Source: Molanna angustata (lineage: Eukaryota; Arthropoda; Insecta; Trichoptera; Molannidae). Taken from it: 64,000 nt of DNA. Shown one piece after another: positions 13,506-25,744 of the stretch (position 1 is the first letter of the stretch; each line of letters opens with the position of its first letter). The notes beneath the pieces are model-generated. The model saw only the letters and a program-made list of their open reading frames with translations, ran no database searches and was not told the origin of the DNA. Made by a program: the position numbers and the translations under genes. Location of the stretch: positions 30,087,578 through 30,151,577 of the forward strand of contig OY754979.1 of NCBI GenBank assembly GCA_963576475.1, given 5' to 3'.

Positions 13506-14539
13506 TGCCAAGATGAGGTGTGCATATTTTGGCAGTCAATTTTAGATAATGATAAAAGATGGGCCTACAGCCGACAATGGAGAGATGGCCGAAGGAAGAA
13601 GAAAATATAAAAAAATCTATAAAACGTATTAGACCAAGAGCCAGCAACTACTGTCAAATTTACATCAAAATATAAAGTCTGATTTTTTTTCTGTAAAAGG
13701 ATACCACAGCAGGAAACAACGATCGGATAATATGAACCTCGAGTAGTGGTGGCTTTCGCAGATAAAAATCTTCAAAGTGTTGAAAATTGCTATTTTAAGA
13801 CGTCAGTCGTAGGACGAAGCGATATTATGTTATAATAAAAATTGAAAAAGTATTCAACACTGATATTAAAAAATACATGTTTAATTTGGAAAAGCAAATA
13901 CTTCTGCTGCTATATAAATGTGTCATTAATATCCGGTTAAATTTCTCATACATCGAGTGTGTTTTGGAATAACTCTGTTCCATTTGACTTTTTGTACTAA
14001 TCCCCCGATCTCAGGTCGTAGCTAATGTCAGCTCTGTATTCTTCTCACTCTGTGTCTCCCACTATCAAATCAACTAAGCTACAAAACAATTGATATTTTG
14101 GCAGAGTTCGGAAACAATCGGCAAAGGTCGTGTGGGAGTCTAAAAGTATGAATGAAAACATTGAATGATGTGTATATAACCTGCGGGCGGTATCAACTTC
14201 CTATTAACAACCAAACAAACATAACTTTATAATATGATCATTATATCACGACTAGTTAAAAGCCCGTTTTCACAGGGCACACACATATCGTGTTTTTACT
14301 AAGTTTAGTTTATCGATCGACAATTGTTTATAGAACTCCATTGTCTGTAGATATATTATAAACATAGAATATAATATACTTGATTTTCGATCTATTAAAT
14401 TTAATTGATCATCGACGCGTTTCGTGCAAGGTACATCTTCAGAATAATACTCCACAAGACTGAAACTAGTGGTTATATACAAAATTTACATATCAGGTGT
14501 ACCTATAAAATTGTTTGTTTTGCTGTTGGTTTGTTTCAA
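13506..14539. other. AT-rich intronic DNA
   Basis: A short 'acaatggagagatggccgaa' stretch near 13575 resembles LINE C-terminal coding tails but is too short to call. Otherwise nothing is recognised. Confidence 0.4.
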
Positions 14540-14695
14540 GTATTTTTTGGTTGGTTGGTTGGAGACTTACGATATTAATCGTCTCACGGATCCATACCGA
14601 AAACACAATTAAAAACTGTGTCTCCACCGACAATCGAACCCGGAATCATCGGATCAGCAGTCAGATACCAAACCAACTGAGCCACGAAGGCCGAC
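14540..14695 (-). mobile_element. SINE1: tRNA-derived SINE
   Basis: Read on the minus strand, the 5' part (14692 to about 14620) is tRNA-like, with A-box tggctcagttgg and B-box ggttcgattgt at tRNA spacing. It is followed by a body containing 'ggtggagacacag' and 'gagacg'. The same body sequence recurs on the plus strand at about 46035-46115. This establishes an interspersed family; it is not a functional tRNA because the 3' acceptor strand and loop pairings are lost. Confidence 0.65.
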
Positions 14696-16754
14696 ATATG
14701 TTTGTTTTAAAAATTAACAAATTTCCATTGAGTTTTACATAGTGAAAAATAATCGATGTAGTGAAAATGAGTCTCTTAGAATAATGTGGGGTAAAAAAAA
14801 ATTATAGAAAATGCAACATAAAAAAATGACATGTGTAGGTACCTACTTTGATTTCATAAAGTTAGATAATAATCTTGGTTATTTTTTCAAAATAATGAGA
14901 ATATGAAAAAAAACAAGCTAGTCTATTTCGTAAAAGAAAAAAAGCACCATAATTTTTTTATTCCAATAGAAGTAGTGATTTGTTGTTATAAAGCAAAAAA
15001 AAATCAAAAGCAATAGGATCTAGATCCACATGGAAAATTGCAAAAATATAAACAAAAATTGTAAGAGTGAAGTGTTGATTTCTGTATAAATTTGACAAAT
15101 GGAAATTTATATATTTTATTGTTAAAGAATTTGACATTTTTCACGAAGATAGAAGACAGTATATAATTTTAAATAGGTTATCGAAACGCGTACAAATGAA
15201 ACAAACGCTTTACATACGATATGTTAGAAAACATCGCTTAAAATTTCGTTAGCGAATTGCTGACACATTGTGCGGCTGATTTCACGCGTCAGGGAAGATT
15301 GCGCTTTTAAATAATAAGACATCATAATGTAGGATGCTAAAGAATTAATTTAATACATCATAATCATAAAGACAATAGACATACACAGTGTGTGGTACGT
15401 TCTATAGGTAAGTAACGAGAAGTACCTGCCTATGTTTAATTTACATACATACAGGCATATATGTATGTATGTAAATATGCAAGGAAGCAAAAAGTGATGA
15501 ATGTAACATAAAAATTTACCGACCATATCACAACCAGATGGTATTGAAATTCACTCGGCGATTGCTGCTATTAGATATTCAGTATGGTATGCAAAACAGG
15601 GACAAATACGAAATGCAAAAAATAATAAATCTGTTTTAATTTGATCTATTTTTATCGGAAATCAAGACTGGTGGGTTGATGGTAGACTGCTGATTTTACT
15701 TGCGGTAACAAGTTGCCGCATTTTTTGAACGAATGAATAATATATATCCAATAGTATAGATATTACAAACGAACAAAATACAATTCATAGCTAATAACAA
15801 TTTCTTTTTCACACATTTGGAAATTTTATCGCCTCGCTAGACATAGACCCGAATCCTAGATAACTAAATACTAACTCCTAACCTAACTTGAGTATTTAGT
15901 ATTCTTAAGTAAGCAATTGTGTTGCAGATACATCACTAACTAAATACTACGCCAAACTTAGGTCGATGGCGTAAAATTTCACATTATTGTGTACGAAGAA
16001 AAGAGATAAATAGTTTTCTATGAGTTTATACTGACGTTTGAAATATATTTTTTATAATAATATTATTAATATCTTTAGATAAAACTCCATATGATAATTA
16101 TATCCATGATATGGGTAATCACGAGGGTTTTGAGTTCGCCGGTTGGACCAGACTTGTCCCCCTGATCTCGTATAGATTGCTGAATAATCTGTTTGGTATT
16201 TGATTTCACAAAATTACCAAATACATATTTGACGACTGAGCTTAAATCAGTATCCATCGAAAACATCTTGTGTTTTAGTACTAAATCACTCGTAAGGTTC
16301 CTCGCGATCAACCTTACTTTTTGACAGTTCGTAAATGTTAGTTTACGCCAACGCGCATGCGCTAATTATTTAGATAATCTCTGCAATGCAATTTTCATAC
16401 AAAAACCTCGTAGCATCCTCCAGTAAGGAAGCCACGTGATCTCCTAACTTAAGTGAGCGACTGTGTAATGAAAACATGGTTAGTATTTAGAATTTAGTAT
16501 TAGGTAGGACTCTGCATTCGGACCTAAGCATCCAATTTACACTGATATGACAGCAGATTTCATTCCTCCGTCCCCAGAAGAGAATCAATCTAGTATTTTA
16601 GAATTGACATAACGGAGTATGAAATATTCCTGCAGACCTTTGTATTTTAAATAAATAAAATGTTTTTCAACCAACAACACTAATTGGAGAAAGCGTCGAG
16701 ATCAATTAATTTGACCTCAGATAAGTATCGTAACTTACTAATTATTCATTCATA
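14696..16754. other. AT-rich intronic DNA
   Basis: No exon is recognised. A small TACA/TGTA palindromic run occurs near 15445-15475. The 'aactccatatgataattatat' motif near 16083 recurs near 43575. Confidence 0.45.
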
Positions 16755-16980
16755 CCATCACGTCATATCCCACAATATGGGGTAACCAGCAACAGGCGGC
16801 ATAACGTCATTACAAAAGGAAGCACGCACGATACAAGCGTACACTACTTTCAGAATAGGTGGTAAAGCTCATTGCTGAACTATGTGAGATGTTGTTGTTG
16901 TTTTATGTATTTTAGATTACCCAGCTCACCTTTCGCTGGTTACCTTACATTATGAGATTATGCCGTGACTGTCATCTTCT
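16755..16980 (-). mobile_element. SINE3-like retroposon with inverted second tail
   Basis: The left end matches the SINE3 3' terminus (complement of 'gtgatggtatg', then the 'ggggtaaccagc' region). The middle matches the internal 'cattgctgaactatgtgag' region of the copy at 48 kb. From about 16930 a second SINE3 tail appears in the opposite orientation ('ctttcgctggttacc...gccgtga'), giving a composite with inverted ends. Confidence 0.55.
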
Positions 16981-17292
16981 TCTTAGGTCGGTAACGTATG
17001 AAATCTTTAAATGGTATTGCAGTCTTCACCGAAGATATGAAGCGTCTGTCATTAGGATGACATTGACCAATACCAAAAACAGTTAAGCATGTGCATGGAA
17101 TGCAAATAGCATGGATATCAGTATGCAGATGGCGACAGCAGAAACGTCACGACAGAAACTAAATTGCATACATGCTTTTATATGTAGATTATCTAAAACA
17201 ACTGTCCTAAAGATAGCCAGATCCAAATCAGACCCAAAAAAGCTTAAAAATTTCAATAATAAACGAGTCGATGATATTTTTATAACAACTTT

Positions 17293-17672
17293 TTAACATC
17301 TCAATAGAGATTATAGGAAGTTGGAATATTATAGTAAAACCGGAAAATCAAGGCATCTACAGAGCTTACGACCTGTCATCGGCTGGTTAACGTGATCACT
17401 TTATGCGCTTGCGCAACGACCACCAATTATGCCTTCTTATTGAGTTTCCTATCGATCCAATATTGAAAATTCACTTCATAAAAAATGACGATTGGTGTTT
17501 CAGCTTATTTTCAAACGAAAAGATTTTCATGATTAACATACATAATATGAAGGCATTATTGATGAACGTTGCGCAAGAGAAAAAAGTGATCACGTAAACC
17601 AGCTACCTCGTAAGTTCCTTTATTTCCCGATTCTCCTACAATATATTTAAACTTTGTCTCCATTGAGTTGTT
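17293..17672. repeat. Fold-back (FB) element copy 1
   Basis: The left arm (about 17296-17437) and right arm (about 17545-17672) are reverse-complement versions of the FB core. The core includes a 'ctacagggcttacgacctgt'-like stretch, a gtgatcac palindrome and 'gcgcttgcgcaac'. The arms have diverged and the interior (17440-17540) is AT-rich without a frame. Confidence 0.7.
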
Positions 17673-18071
17673 AAAATATATCATAAAAAAAACAAAAAAG
17701 TTTTTGAAGTCACTTTTTTGTTCAATAAAACGTTGGTTTTAAATATTGAAAATTACAAAAATTTTATTCATAATTTATGTAAAAAAAGAAGAAACCATTT
17801 TAATATATTTATTTATCAAACAACATTTTACAATTACAACAAAAAGCTGATTACTGATGCCCACACTAGGGAAACCTATTTTAGGGCTAGCTGTTTACGA
17901 TTTACACAGTGACAAAAAATTTTGACTTGGATGACAGTTCCCGCTCTACATTAGGTGATTGCAATTTTGTGTCTTTTTACTTCGTTGGTATATATTATGT
18001 GCAACTGCCTCTCTTAACGACGAAGAGACTCAAGAAGTTTGGTGGCATCTATAGGCACACGCCATATCACA

Positions 18072-18466
18072 TGTGATGTTTGTTTTTTGAAGCAATGGTT
18101 GTATATCGTCTGCTGACTGGAAGAAGTCACTAACTGCCTATTTTGGCAAAATTGAGTTAACTATGCTATCATATTCACCAAAACACAATTTACATCAGGA
18201 AAAAAATTATCTTCATATCAGGTCCCGTTGCGGAGATTTTTCGGAAAAATATTCATTATCTGCATTTTTTTTCAATTATGCCGTCTGGAAAAAGTCATTA
18301 TCGTTGTAATGAAGTCTTTTTTACATATTTTTGTATTTAACTACCAACATTCGAAAATTTTAATATACCTATTTATTATATATATACCGATTTTTTTTTA
18401 ATAGTTCTGCCAAATTAATTATAAAAAAAATATATACAACCATTACTTCAAAAAACAAACATCACA
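18072..18466. mobile_element. 395-bp MITE with 35-bp terminal inverted repeats
   Basis: The left terminus 18072-18106 (starts tgtgatgtttgttttttgaa) and right terminus 18432-18466 are reverse complements over 35 bp with one visible mismatch. The interior is AT-rich and noncoding. The left flank 'caca' abuts the 'tgtg' terminus; no certain target-site duplication was found. Superfamily cannot be assigned by eye. Confidence 0.7.
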
Positions 18467-18857
18467 GCAGACACATAGCTCACCCAAAACAGATAAACCA
18501 GGTCCAAAATGGCCGCCATAATTCATAACACAATTAATATCATGAATTGAAAGGATAATTATAATGTAATCGTAATTATAATCGAACAATACAGGTAAGT
18601 GTCATTGTAAGTAATGAAATATATATAAAATTATAATGTAATGAAATATAATAATTGTCTAAAAATAATCGAACGATATATACACGATCATCGATAAAAA
18701 TATTACGATAAAGTTAAATAAAAGAACATTCAATGTATTGTTGCACTAAATAAATACAATCTATAAACAAATCAAGTCTATTTTTAAAAATGTCGCACTT
18801 TGACGCATATAACATTTATTTATTTAAAAATTTCATTGGTGTTATGTTAATAATAAT

Positions 18858-19637
18858 AGGTTGTGGCCAACGCTAAATTCCTCACTAACAAGTCATTCTA
18901 TAAATTATTCAAATTTTGTATGGAAAATATTCAGCATTTTCATGAAACGAGTTTGATAAATTGTTTTTTATTTAAATATTTTATTATAAAAACTTGATAA
19001 ATGTTCAATGCCATTTTATAAAAGTGATTTGTCTTTTTATCAATTTGAAAATAAAAATTTCAAATTTGGAATTTCCTGAGCTTGGGGTCATATTGAAATA
19101 TTTGACAGTATGATTAATCCGGCCCTGCGAAAACCAAGTCATTCGTATGGAAAATATTTAGTATTTTCATGAAATTAACTTGTCAAATTATTTTTGATTT
19201 AAATATTTTATTATGAAAACTTGATAAATCTTCAATGCCATTTTATAAAAGTGATGTGCCTTTTTATCAATTTGAAAATAAAAATTTCAAATTTTGAATT
19301 TCCTGAGCTTGGGGTCACTTTGAAATATTTGACAGTTAAAAAAATCGAGAAGCACTATTCAGATATCCTTCAAAAACTAATGGGGTCTAAGCGAGTATTA
19401 GATATACATATTTGCAAAATTTGAAAAGAATCGAATGAGTACTTTATTCTATAATCGATAAAGTAAAATGAACACGCCGTACATAGCACACAGCACACAC
19501 ACACATATACATTGTGATGAAACTTTCAGAATACAATCTCAGCATGATACTAGTTGATAATCTGCAATGAAAAATAGCCTTAAATACTGCGAAATCATAA
19601 CTCCCCACTATATCCCCTTGGGCTAGTGAGGAGTAAA
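18858..19637 (+). mobile_element. M element copy A, with an internal 225-bp duplication
   Basis: The copy starts 'gttgtggccaacgctaaattcctcac' (shown in part: gtggccaacgc) and ends 'ctagtgaggagta'. The start holds a form of 'actcctcacta' and the end its complement, suggesting short terminal inverted repeats. The block 18890-19115 is repeated at 19136-19350 with substitutions, so this copy is longer than the one at 39 kb. There is no coding capacity. Confidence 0.6.
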
Positions 19638-19689
19638 AAATATGCAACAATTAATGACAATTTCATACAGAACGTTGATATTAACATTT

Positions 19690-19812
19690 TTTGTGATTAA
19701 ATGTGGAGGGTGGTTAAGATTAGATTATGATCGAGGATATATATTGCATTATTGTTATTCTGTATTGTTTATGTAAATTAAAATAAATAAATACAAAAAT
19801 TAAAAAAAAACC
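19690..19812 (+). mobile_element. Retroposon 3' tail (AAATAAAT)
   Basis: A T-rich 3'-UTR-like stretch ends in a short AAAT tandem and A-run, as with the tails at 8.7 and 41.1 kb. No coding part was found. Confidence 0.35.
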
Positions 19813-20119
19813 CTAATAAGATCGTTCAAAGTTTAGGACTATTTCGAAACGTCACAAGTCACAACTGAGCCGGCAGATAACTGTGCGAGAAAAAAACAAC
19901 ATTAGATCATATATCACTATTGCGTCAACTTGTCTAACGCACAACATTCATAATATTATAAACAAGAAGAAAAAAACAATGTTATAAACGACCACATGAC
20001 AACTTTAACTCACAGAACGCACAAGTTACTGACATAACGACAAAATCTCGTTTAAGTGCAGTATGAAAAATGATAAACAAATGTCAAATTTGAAAATGGA
20101 AGATCGAACGCGGTTTGTT

Positions 20120-20234
20120 TTTTTTTTTATTTTAAATTCGTCTCGTTCGTTTGGTTTTGAACGTGGAACGGTGCGCGAGCGGCGACGCAGGTGTGTCAGC
20201 ACCGACTGGCGGTGGATAGTGTAAGCTACTCGCG
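20120..20234 (+). other. GC-rich block ending in a strong splice donor; candidate plus-strand noncoding first exon
   Basis: A sharply GC-rich, CpG-rich block follows a T-run and ends in gcggcag/gtgagttc, a near-perfect U1 match, on the plus strand. No long ORF is present, so if real this is a 5' untranslated or lncRNA exon transcribed antisense to short stop. On the minus strand no equivalent donor or acceptor is seen. It may instead be a transposon fragment. Confidence 0.3.
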
Positions 20235-20776
20235 GCAGGTGAGTTCATAGTGGTGGGGGCTATGACTGGCCGTTCCGATGGACGCCGATAGACGATCATG
20301 TCATACAAATTGGTAGGCGATGTTACAGAAGACAGTGTAATAAAAGGATTATGACTATCACGAGATAGTATTATATTATGTACAAAAAAAATACGGACAG
20401 CAATATGTAATTATTTGGTATAATTACCTGCATCTTTAAAAATATTGTTTTTTTTTTTACTTTTTCTTCTGTGACCTTTATTTTCGTTTTGTTTTTGCCA
20501 TAGTAAAATTGTATTGTATAAGTATTTTTAAATTTGATTCACAAAGATGTATTTCTATTGAGAGGAAGATAGTTTTGTTAACCTGATTTTATATTTTTCA
20601 TTTTTTGCTCCTCGACTCTTCAACAGTTTACCTTCCTCTCTTAAAGAAATAACATCACAAAGAATATTCAAAATTAATATTAAAAAATACATCATGAATT
20701 ATGGGAGGACAGAACTAACACATATACTTGGTATTCAACAATAACTACTTAAATAATTCAAAATTAAAATTATTAA

Positions 20777-21448
20777 CAACATTTATACATACATACATAC
20801 ATACATACCATCACGCCATGTCCCTTACGGGGTAGGCAGAGAGAACCGAACGCCATATCTTTCTATCCTGGCACACATTCATCGCCTCGTCAACATTCAT
20901 GCATCGTCTCATACATGTTCGTCTATTGTACATGCTTCTAACATTTCCGTCTTTCAGAATATCGTTCACATGGTCGTGCCATCCCTTTCTTGGGCGGCCC
21001 CGGCCTCTCAATCCATTCCTATCCGCATTGTATATTTTCTTCGTCAGGCGTTCCTCATTCATTCTACCCATGTGGCCAAACCATCTCAGTGTGTTCACTT
21101 TCATTCTATTAATGATATCTTTCTTCATCTTACATTCTTTCCTTATGTTCTCATTTCTTACCCTGTCATACATCGTTCTATTGCATATTCTTCTTAGCGA
21201 TCTCATTTCAACAGCATTTATTCTGCTTTCGTGCGACTTCTGCCATGTCCAGGTTTCACTTGCATACGTCAATGTCGGCACTAAGATAGCGTTATGAATG
21301 GCAACTTTGGCAGCCTTTGATATGTTGCGATCATTCATAACTGGTCTCAGTGCTCCATTCACTCTGTTTCCTGCCATAACTCTTCTTTCGATATCCTAGA
21401 CGGCATTTATAAATGTTGTATTTCGATATTCGATATACAACATTTATA
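20777..21448 (-). mobile_element. LINE-A (RTE-like) 5'-truncated insertion with target-site duplication
   Basis: The minus-strand open frame 21377-20811 encodes the C-terminal region of a non-LTR retrotransposon protein. It starts inside the family's 'NRVNGALRPVMND' region, continues through 'LTYASETWTW' and 'RWFGHMGRMNEERLTKKIY', and ends 'LSAYPVRDMA'. No break is seen, so the copy is young, but only the post-RT C-terminus remains and no RT or endonuclease motifs are present. The 3' end is 'gtgatggtatg' plus a TATG tandem. An 11-bp direct repeat, caacatttata, at 20777-20787 and 21438-21448 brackets the insertion. About 38 bp at the 5' junction (21400-21436) form a hairpin with the flank instead of matching the LINE. 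Confidence 0.8.
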
Positions 21449-21756
21449 AATGCCGTATTGTGTTTGTGATGCTCTTTGAGTAACACAATAAAAATATTTG
21501 ATTTGAGAACCATGTGATTCATTTTAATTACACCAATATAGTTAGTTAACTATGTCTTTTTCTATGGCTATGAAATAAAAATCGCGTCAGAGATTGGATT
21601 TGTGACAGGTATTATGGTGGACATTGGGACCTGGTTGATCTGTTTTGTGTGAGCCCATATGTTTGTTGAGGTAATGATTGTGAGTGCAGAAAGTTGAAAT
21701 TGTGTACATATTTAGTGTGGAACGGGAACAATCACCTGGTTAATAATTGCATATAA

Positions 21757-21832
21757 TTGTCAATAAAAATTGTAAACTGCTAGCCCTAGAACAGGATTTC
21801 CTAATTGGGCAGCAGTAATCTACTTATTGTTG
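21757..21832 (+). repeat. Interspersed repeat ('aactgctagccc' family), copy 1
   Basis: About 60 bp including 'attgtaaactgctagccc' and 'gggcagcagtaa' recurs in the same orientation at 27425-27490. It is probably a retroposon fragment of unknown family. Confidence 0.5.
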
Positions 21833-22861
21833 TCATTATAAATATAGTATATATTAATATACCTACCTACCCATACGATGTACCTACTGAATACAAAAAA
21901 AATTAAAAACCTAATATGTATTCTTAAAAAAACAACAAAATACATAAAATATTACTGTAAGAAAAATCTACATAAAATAGGTACCTACATAAAGACATAA
22001 TAATATATTGATATTTTATTCTATGATTTTGACATAGAATAATAATAGTAGGTACTTTTATTTTATTTCTATGGATTTTGATAAATGAAAACAAAAACCT
22101 CAAATGCTGTAATTATTAATGTTAATACAGATGAAAATGATAAATGTAAATTTACGTTTTATTAGTAAATAAATAAATAAAGATTAAATTTGTTAAAAAA
22201 AACGATATAAATTAATTTATTTATTCAGAAATAAAATGAGATTAATAAATATACCTAAACAGAATTTAATAATTTCTAAAGAAAATTAAAAATTATAGAC
22301 ATCTAATTGACCGATTTATTTTGTAAATAATTTTCACTTATTTTAAAAATTGTTTTATTATTTAATACTTTTTATGTGTCTTGTGTAAAATAAAATAAAT
22401 AATAAACCAATTACAACGAAAATATTCTCGACTGTAATAAATTCCAGAGCCTCAAACTCGAGATTCAAACCAAACGCGTATCGCCTTCATTATTAACTCG
22501 GTCAAAGCTACGCAGTAAATGAAAATCGATGCCATCTAGCGGGAAACTTTTCAACTAAATTGTCGTTGAGACAGACTAAATGAAACTGGTGTTTTGTCAA
22601 TAGATGGCGTTGGTGTATTTATATCGAAGAATATCGTGTGAAACTGTATAAAATTAACATAATGATGTGTTTATTTACCTTAAACGAAGGACCTTGACAC
22701 ACCTCGTATACGACTATTTTATATTATTCAAGTATTAATTATACACAATGTTTTAGTAAAAATACTTAATTGAGATTGTAATAATTGAGTGGTTGAAGAC
22801 AAATTAAGATGCAATAAATACCAGAGTTAAACATTCCAATATATATTATAGAGTGCAATGT
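21833..22861. other. Very AT-rich intronic DNA
   Basis: Nothing is recognised except a small segment, 22531-22608, bounded by gccatcta and its complement tagatggc, which may be a tiny inverted-repeat element. Confidence 0.4.
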
Positions 22862-23085
22862 CAAATACCACTATACGCCACTTCTGGCACGTGGTAGGCA
22901 AGGGGAACTAAAAGCCATACTTTTAACTTTGATAAACAGGTAAATGACATTAATCGAATTTTCCTCGTGAGGTAGGCAGAGAGAAACAGAAACCAAAGAT
23001 GTGAGGATTCCTTTCATTCGTTCATTCATACAATCACGGTATGTGGATGAGGGGTTTCCAGCGACAGGTGTGCTGGTGTGCATTA
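22862..23085 (-). mobile_element. Fragments of LINE-A/SINE3 3' tails
   Basis: Two partial copies of the '(g)aggtaggcagagaga' complement-strand tail are visible, near 22890 and 22970. A SINE3 tail ('ccagcgacaggtgtgctggtgtgcattacc') ends near 23085. All are short and diverged. Confidence 0.5.
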
Positions 23086-23109
23086 CCTAATAAAATAAAG
23101 CACGACACA

Positions 23110-23900
23110 AGATAATATCTACATTTATGGCCCTGAAAACAAGCAAGCATTAAGGCCTCTACGCAGAAACAGAAGGAGTTATAATAGCTGTTCAAGACAA
23201 AATAATAAAAACAAAAAACTACGCAAAACATATTATAAAAGTCAATACAATAACAAACGACACATTTGTTCATTCATACCATCACGGCATATCCCACAAT
23301 GTGGGGTAACCAGCGAAAGGTGTGCGGGTGTGCATTGCCTTATAAAAGACACATTTGTAGAAAATGCAAATTACAAAAAGAAACAATAGAACACATAACA
23401 GGTGGCTGCTCAACTCTTGCACCGACGTAACATACAATAAAACACACGATAACATCTGCAAACACATATATTTGGAACTAGCCCACAAACATAAACTTAT
23501 CAAAACACACCCCAAGTGGTATCAATACACACCCCCAGCAGTAACAGAAAGTGTTAACTACAAATTATACTGGAATAGAGACAAAATTACAGACAGAACA
23601 AACCTACATAACCGACAAGACATTACATTGATCGACAAAATACATATATCTATCTAATAGAAATATCAATACCAAGTACAGCAAATCTACAAAAGAAACA
23701 TTTGGAAAAAAAATGATAAATACATACCGTTAGCAGAACAGATAAAATCACAATGGAAACAAGAAAAAGTAATAATAGTCCCAATAATATTATCGTCTAC
23801 AGGGATCATACCAAAATATAGACATACTAAAGTTACCCCCATACAATAGTCAGAAAAATTTCTACAATGTACCACAACTACACAAACACATAGCCTCACA
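23110..23900 (+). pseudogene. C-terminal part of a non-LTR retrotransposon polyprotein (restriction-like-endonuclease type), broken
   Basis: Reading frames on the plus strand give, in order: 'AETEGVIIAVQDKIIKTKNY', a zinc-knuckle-like CRKC...H....C segment, 'YKLYWNR', 'HNRQDITLIDK' and 'LIEISIP', then 'IIVPIILSSTGIIPK'. This order matches the C-terminal region of a common animal LINE group in which a CCHC-like motif precedes a PD-(D/E)xK-type endonuclease (family 'RPDI...D'). Here the first acidic motif reads RQD instead of RPD. At least three frameshifts or stops (near 23430, 23650 and 23717) and a SINE3 insertion (23270-23347) disrupt it, so it cannot make protein. The exact clade is not assigned. 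Confidence 0.65.
23259..23358 (-). mobile_element. SINE3 5'-truncated insertion inside the LINE, with 11-bp target-site duplication
   Basis: A 78-bp SINE3 3' end (23270-23347, minus strand) is flanked by the direct repeat gacacatttgt at 23259-23269 and 23348-23358. Its own 3' end is 'ccgtgatggtatgaatga'. Truncation at the 5' end and a target-site duplication show LINE-type retroposition. Confidence 0.8.
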
Positions 23901-23959
23901 ACTTAAGCACGCTCCGTTGTGAAGGAAATTACCGGATCATTACCGGGATCAACATTTTT

Positions 23960-24075
23960 GCAATAATAATAATAATAATGAGCACTTCGTTGCACCTTGT
24001 GCAAATGGCGAGTTTATTGCCGTATGGCAATTTCTACCAACAAAACAGTGTTTCCTGTCCAAATAAGTAGTGTTA
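23960..24075 (-). mobile_element. SINE2 fragment
   Basis: The plus strand reads an AAT tandem, then 'gagcacttcgttgcacc', 'gcgagtttattgccgtatgg' and 'cagtgtttcc'. These are shared with copies at 31.4 and 63.5 kb. In those copies the minus-strand 5' side carries a B-box-like ggttcgattcc, so the element is minus-oriented with an ATT tail. Confidence 0.6.
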
Positions 24076-25744
24076 CTAATGTAATAAGTTCATTTCTAAA
24101 CGGTGCCATATATTTTTATGTATTTTTTACGTATGCGTTCAGTTGGCGTGATGGTATGTACTATGTATTATTGTTTATTGTTATTTATCGTCCGTAGACC
24201 CTTCAATTTTATATTACAATTTGTTGACAATATAAAATGTATATAAATAAAGATAGATCAATCAGGGATATAAAATTATAATTATATTTAGAAGTTAGCC
24301 AAGTTTCTCGGCATCTATAAGCAATTATTCCGCTACTGATTTTCTTGATTTTTCTCGCGATTTCAACGATCGGACAAAATAAAAACCCCTATTGCTTATT
24401 AACATAGTCATTTTTATTTTGTAAAACGTAATAATTATGCACCCATTTAATCTAATGGAGAGTTTATTGCAAAACGGCAATCTCTTACAAATTTGCACAG
24501 AGTATGCACTTTTAATTTTATTTACACTGACAGCGTTGACTATGTAGAATTCCATTTTTAAAATAAATTAAACACTTGTTTTTTCTTTCTACATAAATAA
24601 ATTCTCTTCAGAACGACCGTTTTGCCTGGTGAAGGCCTTTTACGCTTCCACCTTTCTCTTTACATAAATCCTCTGGCAGTCGTAGCATATTTCACAGCTC
24701 TGCATACATATTTCTTACCCTTCAAAAATGCAGAAAGTATGTATATAGTAACCTAATGAATTTTTCTCTATTATATGCACCTTTAATACCAGGCAAGGCC
24801 TGTAAAGTTGTAGCCAAACATCTAGAACGTTTAGCCGAGAAGGGGAGCGATTTGCACGTAAACCAACGAAGCAAAAAGACACAAATTTGCGCTCTCCGCA
24901 ACCGGAAGCTCATTCAATATATTTGGCGAAAATTGTATCAGGGTAGAACGTTTTTAATACACGGGTGCAAAAAACTTTGAAATACAATTAGTGAATGAAT
25001 TCAAAAAACCAAATTCTACTGTGTTAACAAAAATTCGTACATCAAAACCAATAACATGTTTCTTGGGAATTTTCGAGATTTTTTGGTAGTGCTTAACGCT
25101 TATGACATGGAATTTAGAAATATCCATTTTTGGTAATACGAGCAATCCTACCCAAACCGCAAGAACATTTTTTTGCAGACACGCGTTTTCTCATAAGTCT
25201 TAAAGATCTTTATATAAGGCAGGACAGCCTAGATGGCGGAGGCGGAGTGTCCTAACTGAGGCAGGGCGTCCCACGTGGGCGGACCATGGTGGGCGGAAAA
25301 ACGCGAGTTTTAATAAAATATCACAAATAAAGGTATGAATGCGTGTCGCGCGACACAGAAGACCTTGTCAAGTATCAAACTTGAACTGCTGGAATCTGAG
25401 CAACGCAACCACATCGAGATGTCTCCACAACGGATGACCCTATTTCCCTGAAGGCCACTTGAATACCAAACCAATCATTATATAACGATTACATAATTAT
25501 TTACTTAAGGATCGCGTAATTTTATCGATCTTGTTAGTATCTATTGAAATCAGTGCTAATACGACTCGTAATATAGGTAATGAAGGTCTCTTTAAATGGA
25601 AAGGTACTCTTTGTTCACAACTAGTTGACAGAGATCAGTAGGCGGTCTAGGACCAAAAATGTATCATGTTCTTTGACCTTATGGAGATTGGGAGCTACAC
25701 AGTGTCTAGAGCGCATTGACTATTATAAAGTTAAATTAATAATT
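24076..25744. other. Intronic DNA with a GC-rich fragment of unknown origin
   Basis: 25215-25460 is GC-rich (gatggcggaggcgg, cgtgtcgcgcgacacag) but has stops in all frames; it is probably an old retroelement piece. A diverged SINE2-like 'gagtttattgcaaaacggcaat' lies near 24460. Nothing else is recognised. Confidence 0.4.

Noticed and set aside
14619..14692. tRNA gene
   Set aside because: A- and B-boxes are present but acceptor-stem and anticodon-stem pairing fail and the sequence continues into a repeated SINE body.
20899..21297. Plus-strand ORF of 132 residues
   Set aside because: Antisense shadow of the LINE-A C-terminal coding region.
25215..25320. CpG-rich promoter candidate
   Set aside because: It reads like degraded retroelement coding sequence and lacks splice or promoter motifs; kept only as an unexplained GC-rich fragment.
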